Assembly: GCA_015680685.1 (NCBI GenBank)
Contig: MNCI01008279.1
Span: forward strand, 925,193-989,192
From: Gnetum montanum
Taxonomy: Eukaryota > Streptophyta > Gnetopsida > Gnetales > Gnetaceae
Reading direction: 5' to 3'
Length of the DNA: 64,000 nt
Numbering within the stretch: the stretch's first letter is position 1; each line of letters begins with the position of its first letter. Below are positions 35,281-47,493 of this stretch, piece by piece. Position numbers and translations under genes: made by a program. Below the pieces are notes generated by a model. It worked only from the letters and a program-made list of their open reading frames with translations, was not told the DNA's origin and ran no database searches.

Positions 35281-36115
35281 TAATGAGCAATGAGCAATCC
35301 CTATGTCGAACCATATGAATCATTAGTGTTCACTATGCAATCTAGTCAAATTTTGTAGACTTTAGCTCTCTAAGTATAGTGGGTCTATGAAGAGAATCTA
35401 ATAGATGTGATCATTATCTTTTCAGTTTCACTTGTGTAGTGCAAGTGTATGGTTAAGCGTAACTAAGGCATATGATTATTATCATTTTATATTTATTGTT
35501 TAAATCTCTTAAGTGCCAAAAAAATAAAGTAATTAAATGCTTGGTTAATCTAATAACTAACTAATATCTTAATTAATCCTAACATAAGCCTTCATCCCCA
35601 TTTACCATACACATCTTGAACCATGTTACAATGTTACTTGGTTACCAAACATTAACATATGTTTGAAATGGTTGTACTTATGGTATTAATATCTCACTAA
35701 TTAATTAATTAATTCAATGCATTAAAGTAAATTTTCCAAATAATAAATGCATTAAGTAAACATTAAGCTAATTCCAAATGCTGCAAGGTTTATGAAGAAA
35801 GCTCGTCTTTATTGCTGGTCACATCAAGGTGCTTAGGTAGATTAGTGTTCAAATAAAGGTTCGTAAACTTCTCACTCCTACTGTGGGCACTTAAAAAATA
35901 TTTTAACTATCAAATTAAAAAAATGCAATATCTTAGCTAGGATAATAACTATGGAATGCCATAAATGTAGCTAGTGAACATGTATTTATAGGCAAAGATA
36001 AACACTGTGTCAACATAAACACATTAATGCATCAAACCATACATTAACATGACCCCATTAATGGGATTGCATCTACAACATCCCATCAATGCAACCTAAG
36101 GAAGATGCTTCATCA
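35281..36115 (-). repeat. E4 3' LTR
   Basis: 835 bp, partner of 45613-46488. U3 (about 36005-36115) has CATTAATGGG/CATCAATG modules rather than GATATC palindromes. The TATA region (TATTTATAGG on plus) is near 35990. Confidence 0.86.
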
Positions 36116-36350
36116 TACCCCCATGATTGAATGAAAACTTGTCCTTAAGTGAGAAAAAGAAGAAACAAGTTGTTTTACAAAATTTTGGGAAGGTATGGAA
36201 TTATTGATCAACTATAGATACACAAACTAACACAAACAAACACTAAGTGCCCAAGTGTATAGATTTACAATTATTACAAAGATTGGTGTTCATGAAAAAA
36301 AAATTAAACACCATGACAAGAATTGATAGTACAATTCCTCTGATAGCTTG

Positions 36351-39165
36351 AAGAAAAGGAAGAAGATTAGATGGTCCTAGGTGGTGGAGGTTCCTAAGGT
36401 TCTTAAGTATCTTCTCTTACCTTTAGTGCACATAGCTATTGTGATTGAGGCTATGGTTTTGGCTTTCTGGTTGTAGCTACAACTTTTGGTAGAAGAAAAA
36501 AATCATCTAATAATGCTTTCATCTTCTTCTCCTTACTCCTAAGAGCATACATAGTCCATGCAACATTGCCAATGTTGGCTAGTATGGGAACATCCCAAGG
36601 AGAGGGCATTGTAAGGAAAAACTCCTTAACATTGATAAACTGGGTAGCGAATTGTTTACATTTGATGTTGAACACCATGAGTGCATTCCACAACTCTTGG
36701 TAGTCATTCATTCTTTTGGCCAAGTTCTCTACTATTGATCTTTGATTAGTGAACTTCACCTTGAGAACCTTGAGTTTTGCATTTGTTGTTTCAAGATGTT
36801 ACTTAGTCTCTTTAAGGTCCTTGAATTCTGCCTTATATAAAAGGTACGAGCTAGCCAGTTAGTTCTCCAATTCTAACCATAACTTTTTGTTAGTCAACAT
36901 TGCCATGTTTGAGTAATGGTGTTTGGAAAGCTCCATGTACTCCATCATGTCCTTGATCTACAACTCCTTAAGGCAGATTTAAGCTTTGTTGTATTCATTC
37001 ATTCCATCAAAGATGGGCTGCCAAACATCACCTCCTTCTTGGGGCTACTGGAGGGTCTCATTCACCTTCACCTTTGCTAGTTGGAAGTGTTTCTTATTGA
37101 CTTCCTTTTGTAATACAACTTGTTCCTTGTAATGGTTCTTGACCATTTCACATTTGAGGACCTCATTTTTCTAGACAACAATTTTAATGGTAGACTTCTA
37201 GTGAAGGGCATGCACCTTCTCCATTAAGAGATTTTCATTCTCTACAACCAACCTCCTTAATTCAGTGTTTACCCTAGCAAGCTACTCCTACTATTTTTGA
37301 ATGGATTCTACCATTTGATCTTTTGGCATCTTGACATTTCACAGGCGATGATTCTTGTGGGTTAGCCTAATGTTCTCTTAGTGAACCTTTGACAAGTCCT
37401 TTTGAATGTTGTATGAAATGACATCTACTTAGAGTTGATCAATGACCATTGAATCCTTTGTGCACTCAGCCTCTTTAAGGTTTGCCTAAAGCTATTGGAA
37501 AGCTTCATCTTGTGCTATTTTTTGGCTGAGTATGGTGGGATCAGTGAGGCAGGCTCTAAGTTTCAAAACTTCCATAGCCAAGCATTGAATCTTAGCTTAG
37601 GCTATTTAAAGCTGGGTATTAGCAATGAGGACCTTTTCCTTACTCAAGTAGCTTTAACTAGTTTGCTAAAATTATTTCTAAGATATCAAATACATCCAAA
37701 ATTGGTTGCTTGGTTCCTACTAGTTGGTCTAGCAACTCTTTTTGTTGGGCTACACTGAATCTTTCATTTTTGGCTTCAACAAACACCTACATGTCTCTAA
37801 CTATGGCAATCTCTAGTATAGATGGTGTAGGGGCATTAAGTGCATTAGCCACTTTGTTAGCTACCACCTCTTTTGCCATTTCATGCCCTTTGTATTTCAT
37901 CACTAGAATAATTGCCTCCTTGCCCTTCTCCAAGTGCTTCAAAAAGGTAGCAACATTCCCAAAGATTTCTAGAAATTCTTGTTGTTGAGATAGGGACACT
38001 ATTACCTCTCAGGCACTAGGATTTGATCTTATAGGAACTTGAATTCTTTGAGTATAAAACATTGATACCAAATCCTCCATCCTACTAATTGATCTTGCCA
38101 CCTCATTGAGATGACTCAATGCTAGTTTGTAGATAGAGGGTTCACCACAACTGAGTCCTAACTACTACTATTGCAAGAGTTTCTCATGAAGTTCATGCAT
38201 GAACTCAATGGTTGCATGAGACTTTGACATTGTTTGTTCATTAGTGTATGGTGGTGGTGGCTGCTTCTCTTTTTTCACCTTGGTTGGCACTTTCTTTTTT
38301 ATCATTTCTACCCAAGAGGTAGAAGGATCATGTCTGATGGTATCATTGGAATAGTGGACTATTCCTCCCCTTCTGCATAATTCTTGATGAGACATGGGAA
38401 GGGGAGTGCCTTCCTCCATTATTTATTTTCTTTAAAATCCTTCTCCATCTCAAGATAGATCAGTTGATAAAGGTTGGCTGAAAATTTCCTACTCAAAGTG
38501 ACACATGCATAGGTAGAGAAGGCTATCGTCTTGTTGGGCCTCATCATTGGATTGAGGTGGTAGGCTTCCATTTTGAAGCATGCATGCTCTGCCATTGTGA
38601 GTATACCAAACTTCTTATGGTCAACACCATCACACCATCGAATTCACTTCTTTTTGACCTTTGGGTTTACCTATGTTGAATTCCTTGCCAAGGTTGTCTT
38701 AGTTTCTAGCAACCCAAGGGCCTTAGAAATGTCCCTAATTTTCAACATGGCATCACCCTACTTATTATTCCAGATTAGGTATGTTTCTCCCATGTACCAT
38801 TCTCCACTATAACTGAGAATGGGCCATATGGGGGAAGTCTAGAGTTGACCTTTGACATCTTCTAGGATAAAGTCTAGGAAAAATACAAAGTTTACTTTAG
38901 GAAGAACTATATTTTGATTCTTCCTGGACCTAATTTTCCTTAAGAAACCCTCTATTAGAGTGACCTCAAGGTTTGGTAAGTTCTAGATGTCTCATCTTGA
39001 TGGGACTACTCTATTTCAACTTTAGAAATCTGACAAACAAATTCCACTTTAGGATCCTCACGAAGATGTACCGTTACATGCATCTTAGCTACTTGCTCCT
39101 AGACTTGCTTCAGTTGGTCCCTTCTAGTTCTAGGTCACTTATCCCTTGGTTCAAATGATTCTCCT
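36351..39165 (-). pseudogene. E4 third ORF (env position), coiled-coil-like, function unknown
   Basis: Decayed minus-strand frame of ~2.8 kb between the promoter-like region at 39.6 kb and the 3' LTR. Readable stretches: RLPPYGPFSVIVENGTW near 38800, MRPNKTIAFSTYACVTLS near 38510, 38419-38168 with KKKVPTKVKKEKQPPPP, 37999-37787 with EIFGNVATFLKHLEKGKEA, and 36759-36451 with NLAKRMNDYQELWNAL and LRSKEKKMKALLDDF. The C-terminal half is rich in Lys, Glu and Leu. A proline-rich end resembles that of E2. No transmembrane segment or known env motif was seen. It could be an env-position retroelement ORF or a captured host sequence; I do not recognise the family. Confidence 0.55.
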
Positions 39166-39609
39166 TCCCATGGTCACTTAGGTCTAGGTGCAATTTGTAA
39201 TCACAACATGACCAAGGATTAGCATTTAATGTGTAACTTAGAACATTTAGATACCTTATCTCTTAGATTAGTTACACTTGGCTAAGTTGTGATCAGGGCA
39301 GACTAATCATTTTAATATTATTTTATTATTTTATTTTATTTTACTATCTAACAGAGCTCATTGGGAAGGTTTAACTCTCATAAATTAGTAATTTCAATAT
39401 TATTTTATTGGTTAAACCTTATGGGAGTTAGAAAAATGTTTTAAAATTTTTCATCAAAAACCTAAGGTTTGTGGCCTCCACAACATAGAGTTTCACCTCT
39501 GGTAGCTACAGGAATAAAGAATGAGGTTAATTAGTTATGGACTCTAGAGGGTTCTAGGCTCTAAAAACTACAAAAACTCCTCTTACATTTGATGCAAATG
39601 GAAAAATTT

Positions 39610-39740
39610 TTCAAAATGTTGCATGGTATTTATAGGGTTTTATGGCTATGTCAGTGGGATCTCATATACAAGGTTGCATTGACATGAGGGGCTACATTGA
39701 TGGGATCCCACTAACGTGGCTAAAAGACAATTTTTTTGTA
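39610..39740 (-). promoter_or_regulatory. Internal LTR-like promoter upstream of the E4 third ORF
   Basis: Minus strand TATAAATA (plus 39627-39634) preceded by GGATCCCATCAATGTAGCCC and CATGTCAATGCAACC. The E4 LTR U3 has CCCCATCAATGTAG and a TATAAATA box in similar order (46342-46349). This suggests a second transcription start serving the third ORF, or a captured U3 fragment. Confidence 0.5.
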
Positions 39741-41250
39741 CTTTGAAAATTTGAGCAAAAACAAAGAGTTTTTACATAACGTCATAGAGATCCAAAAAGA
39801 CCATCATCATAAAGAAATACTTGAAGAGAGCTAAATAATTCGTAAAAAAGGAGTTTTATTGGAAGAATGATTGGAGAAAATTAAAAAGAAGTGCAAAACT
39901 AGATGTAATCAATGTGGAGAATAAATGATTCGAATGTGAAAATGTCTAAGGATAAAGAACTTAACTAGCCTAACCAAAGAGTATGCAAGTGGGTCCTTCC
40001 CATAGTAGGCTCATGCCTTTAATGCCCTTGCATGCCCTCAAACCAAGGAGTTTGTGGACCTCATGGGTGATTAATGGTTGTGGAAAGTTAAGGACTAAAT
40101 CCTATAAGAATCTACCTAAGAATTTTAAAACATCCAACTAAGACATTGAAAAAAACATGAAAAACCAACAATGATATGAGTGATGGGAAGCATAGATGGA
40201 TAAGTTAGAGAGTGGAATGGAGTCTTGTATCATGGTCACATGAAGTTCCTTGTGGATTCATGGTTAACATGACCTGATAACATCCATCCTTAGTTTGAAT
40301 TAAAATTAACCACTTTCAGTGACTTTGCATTGACACTCCAAGACTAACCCACCTCCTCAAGATACAAGAGCATTCCCACAAAGCAATCACCATTCCTAAA
40401 AGAGAAGAAAAATGAAGCAGGAAGTGGGATGGGCCTTACTTAGAGGGGACCTTTAGGCATGGGTAACATGTCTTTCTAGTCCAATAACTATTTTTTGTAG
40501 CCCATTACTTTGTCTAAGGGTTGTGCTTTTAATTTCCATCATTGTTTCTTTTTTTTTTTTTTCTATTTTTTATTTTTGATGGGAATCACACCATGCAAAG
40601 ACTTTGAGCTTCCTATTATTGGTTGACAATGGAATGGCAAGAAATCCATGAGAACGTTCATGCATCCAAGAGGATAAGGAAGGAAAGAGAGCATCAAACT
40701 TCCTTGAAGTCATACCCTTATCTATCCATTTAATCCTTCCCAAGTTTGGAAACTACCAAGGTCACAAGTTCCTTATAAGTTTTGTTTAAGAAGGGACCAC
40801 ATATTTCCAAAACAAGGGAATATCATAGAGTTTTGTGGATGGGTGGATGATGTAGACTCATTGCCTATTATCATGAAAAAGAAACCATGTCTTAGTTATC
40901 AATACCAAAATTCAAAGATAGAATCCAAACATTAGCAATCAAATAACATTATAGCATAAACCATTATTAATCAACAAGTACAATTGCACTTAGTCCTGGT
41001 GACAATAAAGAGAATAAAACAAAACATTAGAAAAACCCAAACCAATTAAAGTAAAATATAGAAGAAATTTTAAAATATTTAAGAGAGAGAAATATGTTCT
41101 AAAGACAATGTAAAACAAAAAGTGGTATAAAATAAAAAAGTATAAGAACTAATGAGTTACTTTAACGGACTAGCTTAGATGGCCATCTCTCCCACAACTA
41201 AGTTGGAAGGAGGAGGTCTAAGAAATTGAGCATGTGTGTCCTTCTATTAA
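39741..41250 (-). other. E4 conserved 3' noncoding block
   Basis: Collinear with E3 26.3-27.7 kb and E5 49.1-50.5 kb (..AGGCATGGGTAACATGTCTTT.., ACACCATGCAAAGAC, T-rich run at 40551-40575). No coding content supported. Confidence 0.6.
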
Positions 41251-41259
41251 GGTGTTTTG

Positions 41260-42519
41260 GTCACTAGCTTACTTAGGCTCATGGAAAGGTTTTATTTATT
41301 GCCTGTTGACTAGTAGTTTCTTGTTCGGGCTTTTAGGTTTGTATATTAATGTGGCCCTAGAAGGTAAGGTTTCATAGATAACATAAGGACCTTTCCAAAA
41401 CATTTGGAACTTCGTACTTTGTGGTAATTATGTGGGATTCTAGTAGAGGACCCTATTTCCCAATTGAAATTTGACTTTCCTTATTCTAAGGTTATGTCAT
41501 TGCTTGTTGAATGCCTTATGCATTTTGTTGGATGATAGGGCTACCAATCGAATCTCGTTTAGCAAGTTGAGGTTCAGTAATCTTTCTTTTTATGCTAGAC
41601 TTAGATCAAGGTCAAGATCACAAGACATTGATAGTGTATGGAGCTCTAGTTGAATTTGAAGTATTAGTAACTTTCCATACCTGAGCTCATAGGGTGAGTA
41701 GCAAATAGGAAATTTTCCAATGAAGTAGTAGTCCCAAAGGACATCGTTGAGTTTCATGCTCTAATCCCTCCCATTTAATAATAGTTATCTTTGTGATTTC
41801 CCTATTTATAACCTCTACCTGACTATTGGCTTGGGGGTGGTAGGGTGTTGTTAATTTAAGTTGAACCCCCAAATGTTGCATGAGTTTTTGAAAGGTAGTG
41901 CTTGTAAAATGAGTACCATTATCAAAAATAAGTGGACATGACACCCCAAACCTATTTATAGAATATTGTTGTAAAAACTAAGTAGCCATAGAAGATGTGC
42001 AATTGGTTATGACTATATCTTCTACCCATTTCATACAATAGTTAACAATGACTATGATATGCACCTTTCCGTTCTACATGGATGTGATGGAACACATGAA
42101 GTCAATGCCTCAAATGTCAAATGGTTCTAGTGGTTGGATCCAATGAAAAAATTCCTCCATATGAACAATCATTCCACCATCACGTTGGTAGCATTCATAG
42201 GAGCAGATGAAGTGGTAAGCATCCCTAAAAGATGTTGGCCAATAATACCCTACCATGAGGATCTTAATGGTTGTGCATCTCCCAGCATAGTGGCCCTCAC
42301 AAGGGCCCTTGTGAGCATCTTAGAGAACATGTAATTGGTCAACATTAGGAACACATCAACAAGCCAAGCCATTGACACACACCTTGTAAAGGTGTCCATT
42401 AGTTTCCATGAAGTGTTTTTCTTGGTGAAAAAAGTATTATTTCTTCCTGTGATTCCATTGTTATGGCATCTCCTAGGTGAGAACATAGATGAGAATGTGA
42501 TCATACCAATTAGATTCAT
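41260..42519 (-). pseudogene. E4 integrase
   Basis: DNA strand-transfer enzyme, minus strand, several frameshifts. N-terminal zinc-binding region in 42519-42250 (FFTKKNTSWKL..RCV). Catalytic core in 41944-41687: IFDNGTHFTSTTFQKLM with the second catalytic Asp, TPYHPQANSQVEVINREI with the third acidic residue (Glu). The C-terminal tail near 41260-41470 corresponds to the E3 fragment. The first catalytic Asp region lies in a poorly readable stretch around 42050. Confidence 0.75.
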
Positions 42520-43150
42520 TAGGAATTTGTTCAGTTATGGCTTTGACAAAGAGGAGTTCATGAAAAAAATGATCTAATAGTGGGCTCTCCTTCTCTTTTT
42601 TGTTCCATCGCAATCGAGAGAAGTGATCAACAATCATGTTCTCGATTTCTTTTTGATCTACCATTGTAAGATTGAATTCTTGCAAGATCACTAACCACCA
42701 TATGACATGGGGGCTCATATTGATTTGTTCATCAAGAACCAAATTGTGGTGTGATCTATGTATATAAACACCTTGTACCGAAGGAGATAGTGCTGGAATT
42801 TCTCTAAGGTGAACACCACTACCATCAATTCTTTCTCTATTATGATGTAATTCAATTGTGCACCCACAATGCTTTTTCTTGCATAGTGGATATAGTAAGG
42901 ATATTTCTGGTTATCCAACTACATGAGTATGGCTCCTAAGGCATAACTTGATGCATCTATCATGATGTGGAAAGGTTTGAACTAGTCAGGTTCTCGTAGA
43001 ATTGAATTTTTCAAAAGCTCCTGTTTGAGATGCTGGAATGCATGCTTACATTTCTTGTTGTAGATAGATGGAGCATCCTTCTTTTTTACCTCCACAAATG
43101 GTTTAATGATCTCAAATAAATTATCTATGAATCACTATTGATTTGGAAGA
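42473..43150 (-). pseudogene. E4 RT C-terminus and RNase H
   Basis: Minus strand: KHAFQHLKQELLKNSILREPD near 43030, FHIMIDASSYALGAILM (first RNase H Asp) near 42960, 42918-42715 with SIVGAQLNYIIIEKELMVVVFTLEKFQHYL and IDHTTIWFL, and 42742-42473 with ILQEFNLTMVDQK, ENMIVDHFSRL. These are the standard Ty3/gypsy RNase H and tether motifs. The RT fingers/palm with YMDD are absent upstream, where the gag tail begins. At least one frameshift. Confidence 0.8.
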
Positions 43151-43159
43151 AAGGTCTTT

Positions 43160-45463
43160 TTAGGATTTATTTTTCAAGTCACTCAACTAAGGAGCTAGCT
43201 GTAAGTTAACAACCCTTGTAGAGATTGAGCTCTATAGTATTTAGGAGGGTAGTAGTGATGTTGAAAGAAGGTGTAACTAGAAGAGTCACATAGAAAAATT
43301 AGCTACTAAAAATAGTATCCATAGGGATCTAGATTTTGGTAAGGGTATTGTATTCTTGATGGTGGCATCCCCCACGACTGTCGGTGCTACTGCTAATGGT
43401 ACTGATGATGAGTTTGGGATGGAGCTCCACTTAAATAGTAGGCATGCTATTGGTAGAACTACTTATAGTTTCCTTAGAGATAAGGCAACCTCCTAGGTTC
43501 TTGTCTTCTTGTTAATCTAGGATTCAGTGTACACACCCTAGACTCCTACAAGTGTGACATAATAGGGTAACATTAATTAGGATGTTCATATTGGCAAATT
43601 TCACACCCACCATCATCATCTGTCTCAAATTTTGCAATGTCCTCTATGGTAGCAGCTTTGCTCTTACTCCTATTATGGGCACATGCAGCTTTCTTCATTC
43701 TCCTTTAGTCACAAATGCTACCTTGCTCTTTGGACCCTTCTACAATTCTAAGAGTAGTTTAAAATTTTTTGTCTAAATAATCTCATATTTTATTTACCTG
43801 GACCATATTTTAGAAATAAATTTTTGTATCTACAAGGTTTTTCATTGCACCACTTCATCAAGTGATGCCTCCTCTGTGTTGTCATAGAACCAGACTTCCC
43901 CTTTTCTAGTGAAAAGATCCTAGTTGTACTTCTCCATACATTTCCTTTTGTGCAATTCACCTTCTTCTTTAGCCATGTACTTAATTAGCCTTTGGATCTA
44001 ATGGGCTCTAAGTTTTGAAAGTCTCCCTTGGGCATAGATCTCAATATTTCTTCTTATTTATGTTCGGAGCCCATTTATGATATGGCAAAGCTACTTCCTT
44101 TGAGAAAATCCATGGCTTAGGCACTTGTGTAATAGAGAGTAATATCTGCCAATGACTGCATCCAAGGATTTATGTGTTCCTTGTCTTCACCCTTGGATCA
44201 CCTTCCTTAGATTGGATACTTGGGAGTATGTTTAATACTTGTCATTGAAGAGTTCAAGCATCATATTGCATCATTTGATTAATTCCAATTTTAAAGACCA
44301 ATACAAGCTTTCAACCTCCTTAATGAGTATCCTTGGGAATAGCTTTAGCTTTTACCATTTTTTCTCAATGTTCTGCAAGGCACAAACATTGTGAAAGACT
44401 TAAAGATAGTTTTGTGGATCTAAGTTGTATCCCCATTCAAACTTGGGGATATTGTTCATATGAAACCTTTTAATTCTATTATCTTTCACATGTCTTGTTG
44501 GAATTATCATGGCCTCTACAATATTTAGCATATTTCTTGTTACAAGAAAATCCTCATCATAGTCATAGCTCTTATGATGGCTATGATGCCTATGATTCTC
44601 TCTACTATCCCTTCTTTAATGATGGTAGACCCCCTTTGGTTACCCACACCTCTAGTTTTTACTAGTTTAGTGAGCCTTATGATCATCTCTATCTCCTTGG
44701 TCACCTCCATCATGGTCATGTCCTCTACAGCTTCGATCAGAGCTAGAGGGGAAAGAAGATGAGGATGTTGAAGGTGAAGAGGGAGGATTGCCAACACTAG
44801 CATGGTATCTCCTACCCCCTCTTCTTTAGTCATGGCCATGATCATCATGCTTGTCATATTTGTTATGCTTGTCCACATTCCTACCTTGACTCCCACCTTT
44901 GGATCCCCATGGTTATGGAAGCTATTCTTTCACAAACTAGGATTGTTTAGAATGGACTATAAGTTTTGGTTAAGGGTTCCCTCATCAAAGATAAGGGTAT
45001 GAGAGTCTATAAATTGAGAACCCCCAAAAAATGGATCCTCTCCTTCTTTCTAACCTAGCAGGAATAAGGGGTTTGTGAACTATTTTTCCTTTAATGCTTC
45101 ATAATGCACCTCTTATTATTGATCTTTCTTGTGTTGTGCCTCAATGGGATGGTAATCTTGATAGTCATGATCTTGCAAAACGTATTTAGCATTGAGCCCC
45201 TAGATTCCCAATCTCATGAGAGTTTCCAACAATATCACAGGAACTAATTAATTAGATGACAACACAATGTTGCCCTCCATGTCCCTCCACTATAGCTATT
45301 CATCTTGATGTAGGATGAAGATGAAGTCTAACACATACTTATCAATATGAGTATAGATCACTTTGCATTGTTGGGACACTAGTAGCTTTGATCCATCACA
45401 CCTTTGTTAATTAGATGTATGCTCAAATAATGATGGAGATTCAAACCTATGATAAGAATACAT
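43160..45463 (-). pseudogene. E4 gag
   Basis: ATG 45463 opens MYSYHRFESPSLFE, followed by the family block (IYTHIDKY, FILHQDE, WRDMEGNIVL). A His/Asp/Ser-rich low-complexity part lies at 44896-44540. The gag domain at about 44400-43950 and the Pro/Tyr-rich tail at 43600-43250 are recognisable by alignment to E3 and E5 but carry multiple stops and shifts. The tail runs into the RT remnant without a protease. Confidence 0.65.
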
Positions 45464-45593
45464 TTCAATTGGAAAGAAAAACAATGTGCTTTTACTATTA
45501 TTATTTTTTTAAATAATTGAGACATTAAGGATCATTACAATGTCTTTGAATAATTTTTACTAACTTCTAGATAACACACATAGCTAACTAAAG

Positions 45594-45611
45594 TCCGTGG
45601 CAATAGCACCA
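45594..45611 (-). other. E4 primer binding site
   Basis: Minus strand TGGTGCTATTGCCACGGA, one base from the LTR; five changes from the E6 site, four of them transitions. Confidence 0.82.
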
Positions 45612-45612
45612 A

Positions 45613-46488
45613 TGATGAGCAGCAAGTAGTTCCTATGCCCAACCATACTAATCACTAGTGTTTAGTAAGTGATCCAATCAAATTTTGTAGAAATTAGCTC
45701 TCTAAGTACACTGAGTCCAGCAAGTGAATCTAACAAATATGATTGTTGTCTTCTCAGTTTCACTTGTGAAGTGCAAGTGTATGGTTAATTGTAACTAAGG
45801 CATATGATTTTTATCATTTTATATTTATTATTTATATTGCCTACATGCCAAAAAATAAAGTAATTAAATACTTGGTTAATCTAATAACTAACTAATATCC
45901 TAATTAATCCTAACATAAGCATCAATTCCCATTTACCATACACATCTTGAAGCATGTTACAATATTACTAGGTTACCAAGCATTAAGCGCTACTTGGATT
46001 ACCAAATGTTAATGTATGCTCAAAATTGTTGTACTTATGTTTATTAATTAATAATTAATTAATTAATTAATTTAATGCATTAAAGTAAATTAGAAAAATA
46101 ATAAATGCATTATGTAAACATTAAGATAATTCCAAATGCTGCAAGGTTTATGAAGAAAGCTTGTCTTTATTGCTAGTCACACCAAGTTGCTTAGTTACAT
46201 TAGTGTTTGAATAATGATTTGTACACTTCTCACTCCTATTTTGGGCACTTAATAAAATAGTCTAACTATCAAATGAACAAAATACAAGAGCTTTTTTAGG
46301 ATACTAACTATGGAATGCTATAATTGCAGCTGGTGAGCATATATTTATAGGCAAAGACAAACACTACATTGATGGGGTCACATCAACACATTAAAGCATG
46401 CATCAATGTCATAGTGTTGATGAGATCACATTGATAGGGTCATGTCAATGGCATTTCATTGATGCAACTTGAGGAAGATGCTTCATTA
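45613..46488 (-). repeat. E4 5' LTR
   Basis: 876 bp. TATA box (minus) at 46342-46349. U3 (46350-46488) contains several CATTGATG/CATCAATG modules. The outer end is TCATTA on the plus strand, a mutated TCATCA. Confidence 0.86.
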
Positions 46489-46557
46489 GTTACAATTACT
46501 GGAATTTTAGTAATGTTTATCTAATGTTAGAGTCCAATGCCTTTTTGGTGGATCTGT

Positions 46558-46625
46558 AATTTCAACATCATATTTCAATGCTTATGTATTTAATTTCAAC
46601 ATCATATTTCAATGTTTATGTATTT
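46558..46625 (+). repeat. 34-bp tandem duplication
   Basis: Two copies of AATTTCAACATCATATTTCA.. differing at one base. Confidence 0.88.
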
Positions 46626-47030
46626 AATTTATGATGTATAATTTTAGCAATGTATTGTAATTTAGGCTTGGAAAATAGGATTCAACTTATTTTTATTAGT
46701 CAACAAGTTAGGTTTTGAATTCAAGGGGCTATTGAAACTAGTTTCTCCAATGTTTTATCTTTTGTTGCATTTTTGTTACTCCAATGCATCTATTATTTTA
46801 TAGATTCCTACTATGTTGTCTGCTTTATTTTCTTCATAGTCATTCACTATTTATTAAGAAACATTTCATTTTCTACATATTTTAGTTTTTATCTAAGCAT
46901 ACCTTTTAAGCCTAAGCTTGTTTAATAGGATGTTACATATAGCTTAAAGGAGTGTATGCACTTCTCATTATCTTATTGAAAAAATTATAAATAATAAGTT
47001 TTCTATGTCAAAAGTACCTCAAGTAAATAA

Positions 47031-47175
47031 TGAGGTGTTAACCTAGAGGTAAGAAACTTGATTTGGAAGCTTTAGATTATGGGTTTGATTCTAGTTGGTA
47101 ATTATGAGTTATATATAGTTTTAATTGGACTATATATCCTAGGGTGTATCTATATTTCACTTATTTTGGGTTCCA
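47031..47175 (+). repeat. SINE-like copy g (near full length)
   Basis: TGAGGTGTTAACCTAGAGG (A-box region), B box GGGTTTGATTCTAG, TAATTGGACTATATATCCTA, 3' end CACTTATTTTGGGTTCCAAG. Same order and spacing as the other copies. Confidence 0.62.
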
Positions 47176-47493
47176 AGACTTTTCCAAAAGTACCTCAACT
47201 AAAATTTACCACAAAACCAATAATAAAATAACTAATAATATTTGCATTATTATCATATGATACATACATTAATATGATCCTTTATATTGATACCATGTCC
47301 CAAATTTCATATGCAACATAACTAGCATCATGTAGTAAATTTTATAGAGGTACATATTAATACAAGATTATATTAATGTATGTTAGTTCTTATACTATAG
47401 TAGAAACATTGATATCCTTTACTAATGAAGAAGAGTTTTTGAAAATGTCATTCATTTGCTATTACAAATTTTTATGAGACTTTTCATGCAAGG

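Larger units (their letters stand above)
35281..46488 (-). mobile_element. E4: largest Athila-like element, with RNase H, integrase and a third ORF
   Basis: 11.2 kb, flanked by GTTAC (35276-35280 and 46489-46493). LTRs are 835 and 876 bp. Gag (45463-43160) is followed at once by the RT C-terminal end and RNase H, so protease and the RT catalytic region were deleted. Integrase follows. Unlike E3 and E5, about 3.5 kb then separates the 3' noncoding block (39.8-41.2 kb) from the LTR; it carries an LTR-like promoter and a long decayed ORF. Terminal bases have mutated (TAATGAG / TCATTA). Confidence 0.9.
46494..47488. other. Spacer between E4 and E5
   Basis: AT-rich, no gene. It contains a 34-bp tandem duplication and SINE copy g. 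It may include the 5' side of the LINE disrupted by E4, but no motif proves this. Confidence 0.45.

Noticed and set aside
37495-37988. Plus-strand frames at 37495-37758 and 37710-37988
   Set aside because: Shadows of the E4 third ORF on the minus strand; no independent motif.
36351-39165. E4 third ORF as a typical retroviral-like env
   Set aside because: No signal peptide, transmembrane segment or cleavage-like motif was visible; only position supports it, so I left the function open.
44574-45002. Plus-strand Met/Ser/Ile-rich frames
   Set aside because: Antisense of the His/Asp-rich linker of E4 gag.
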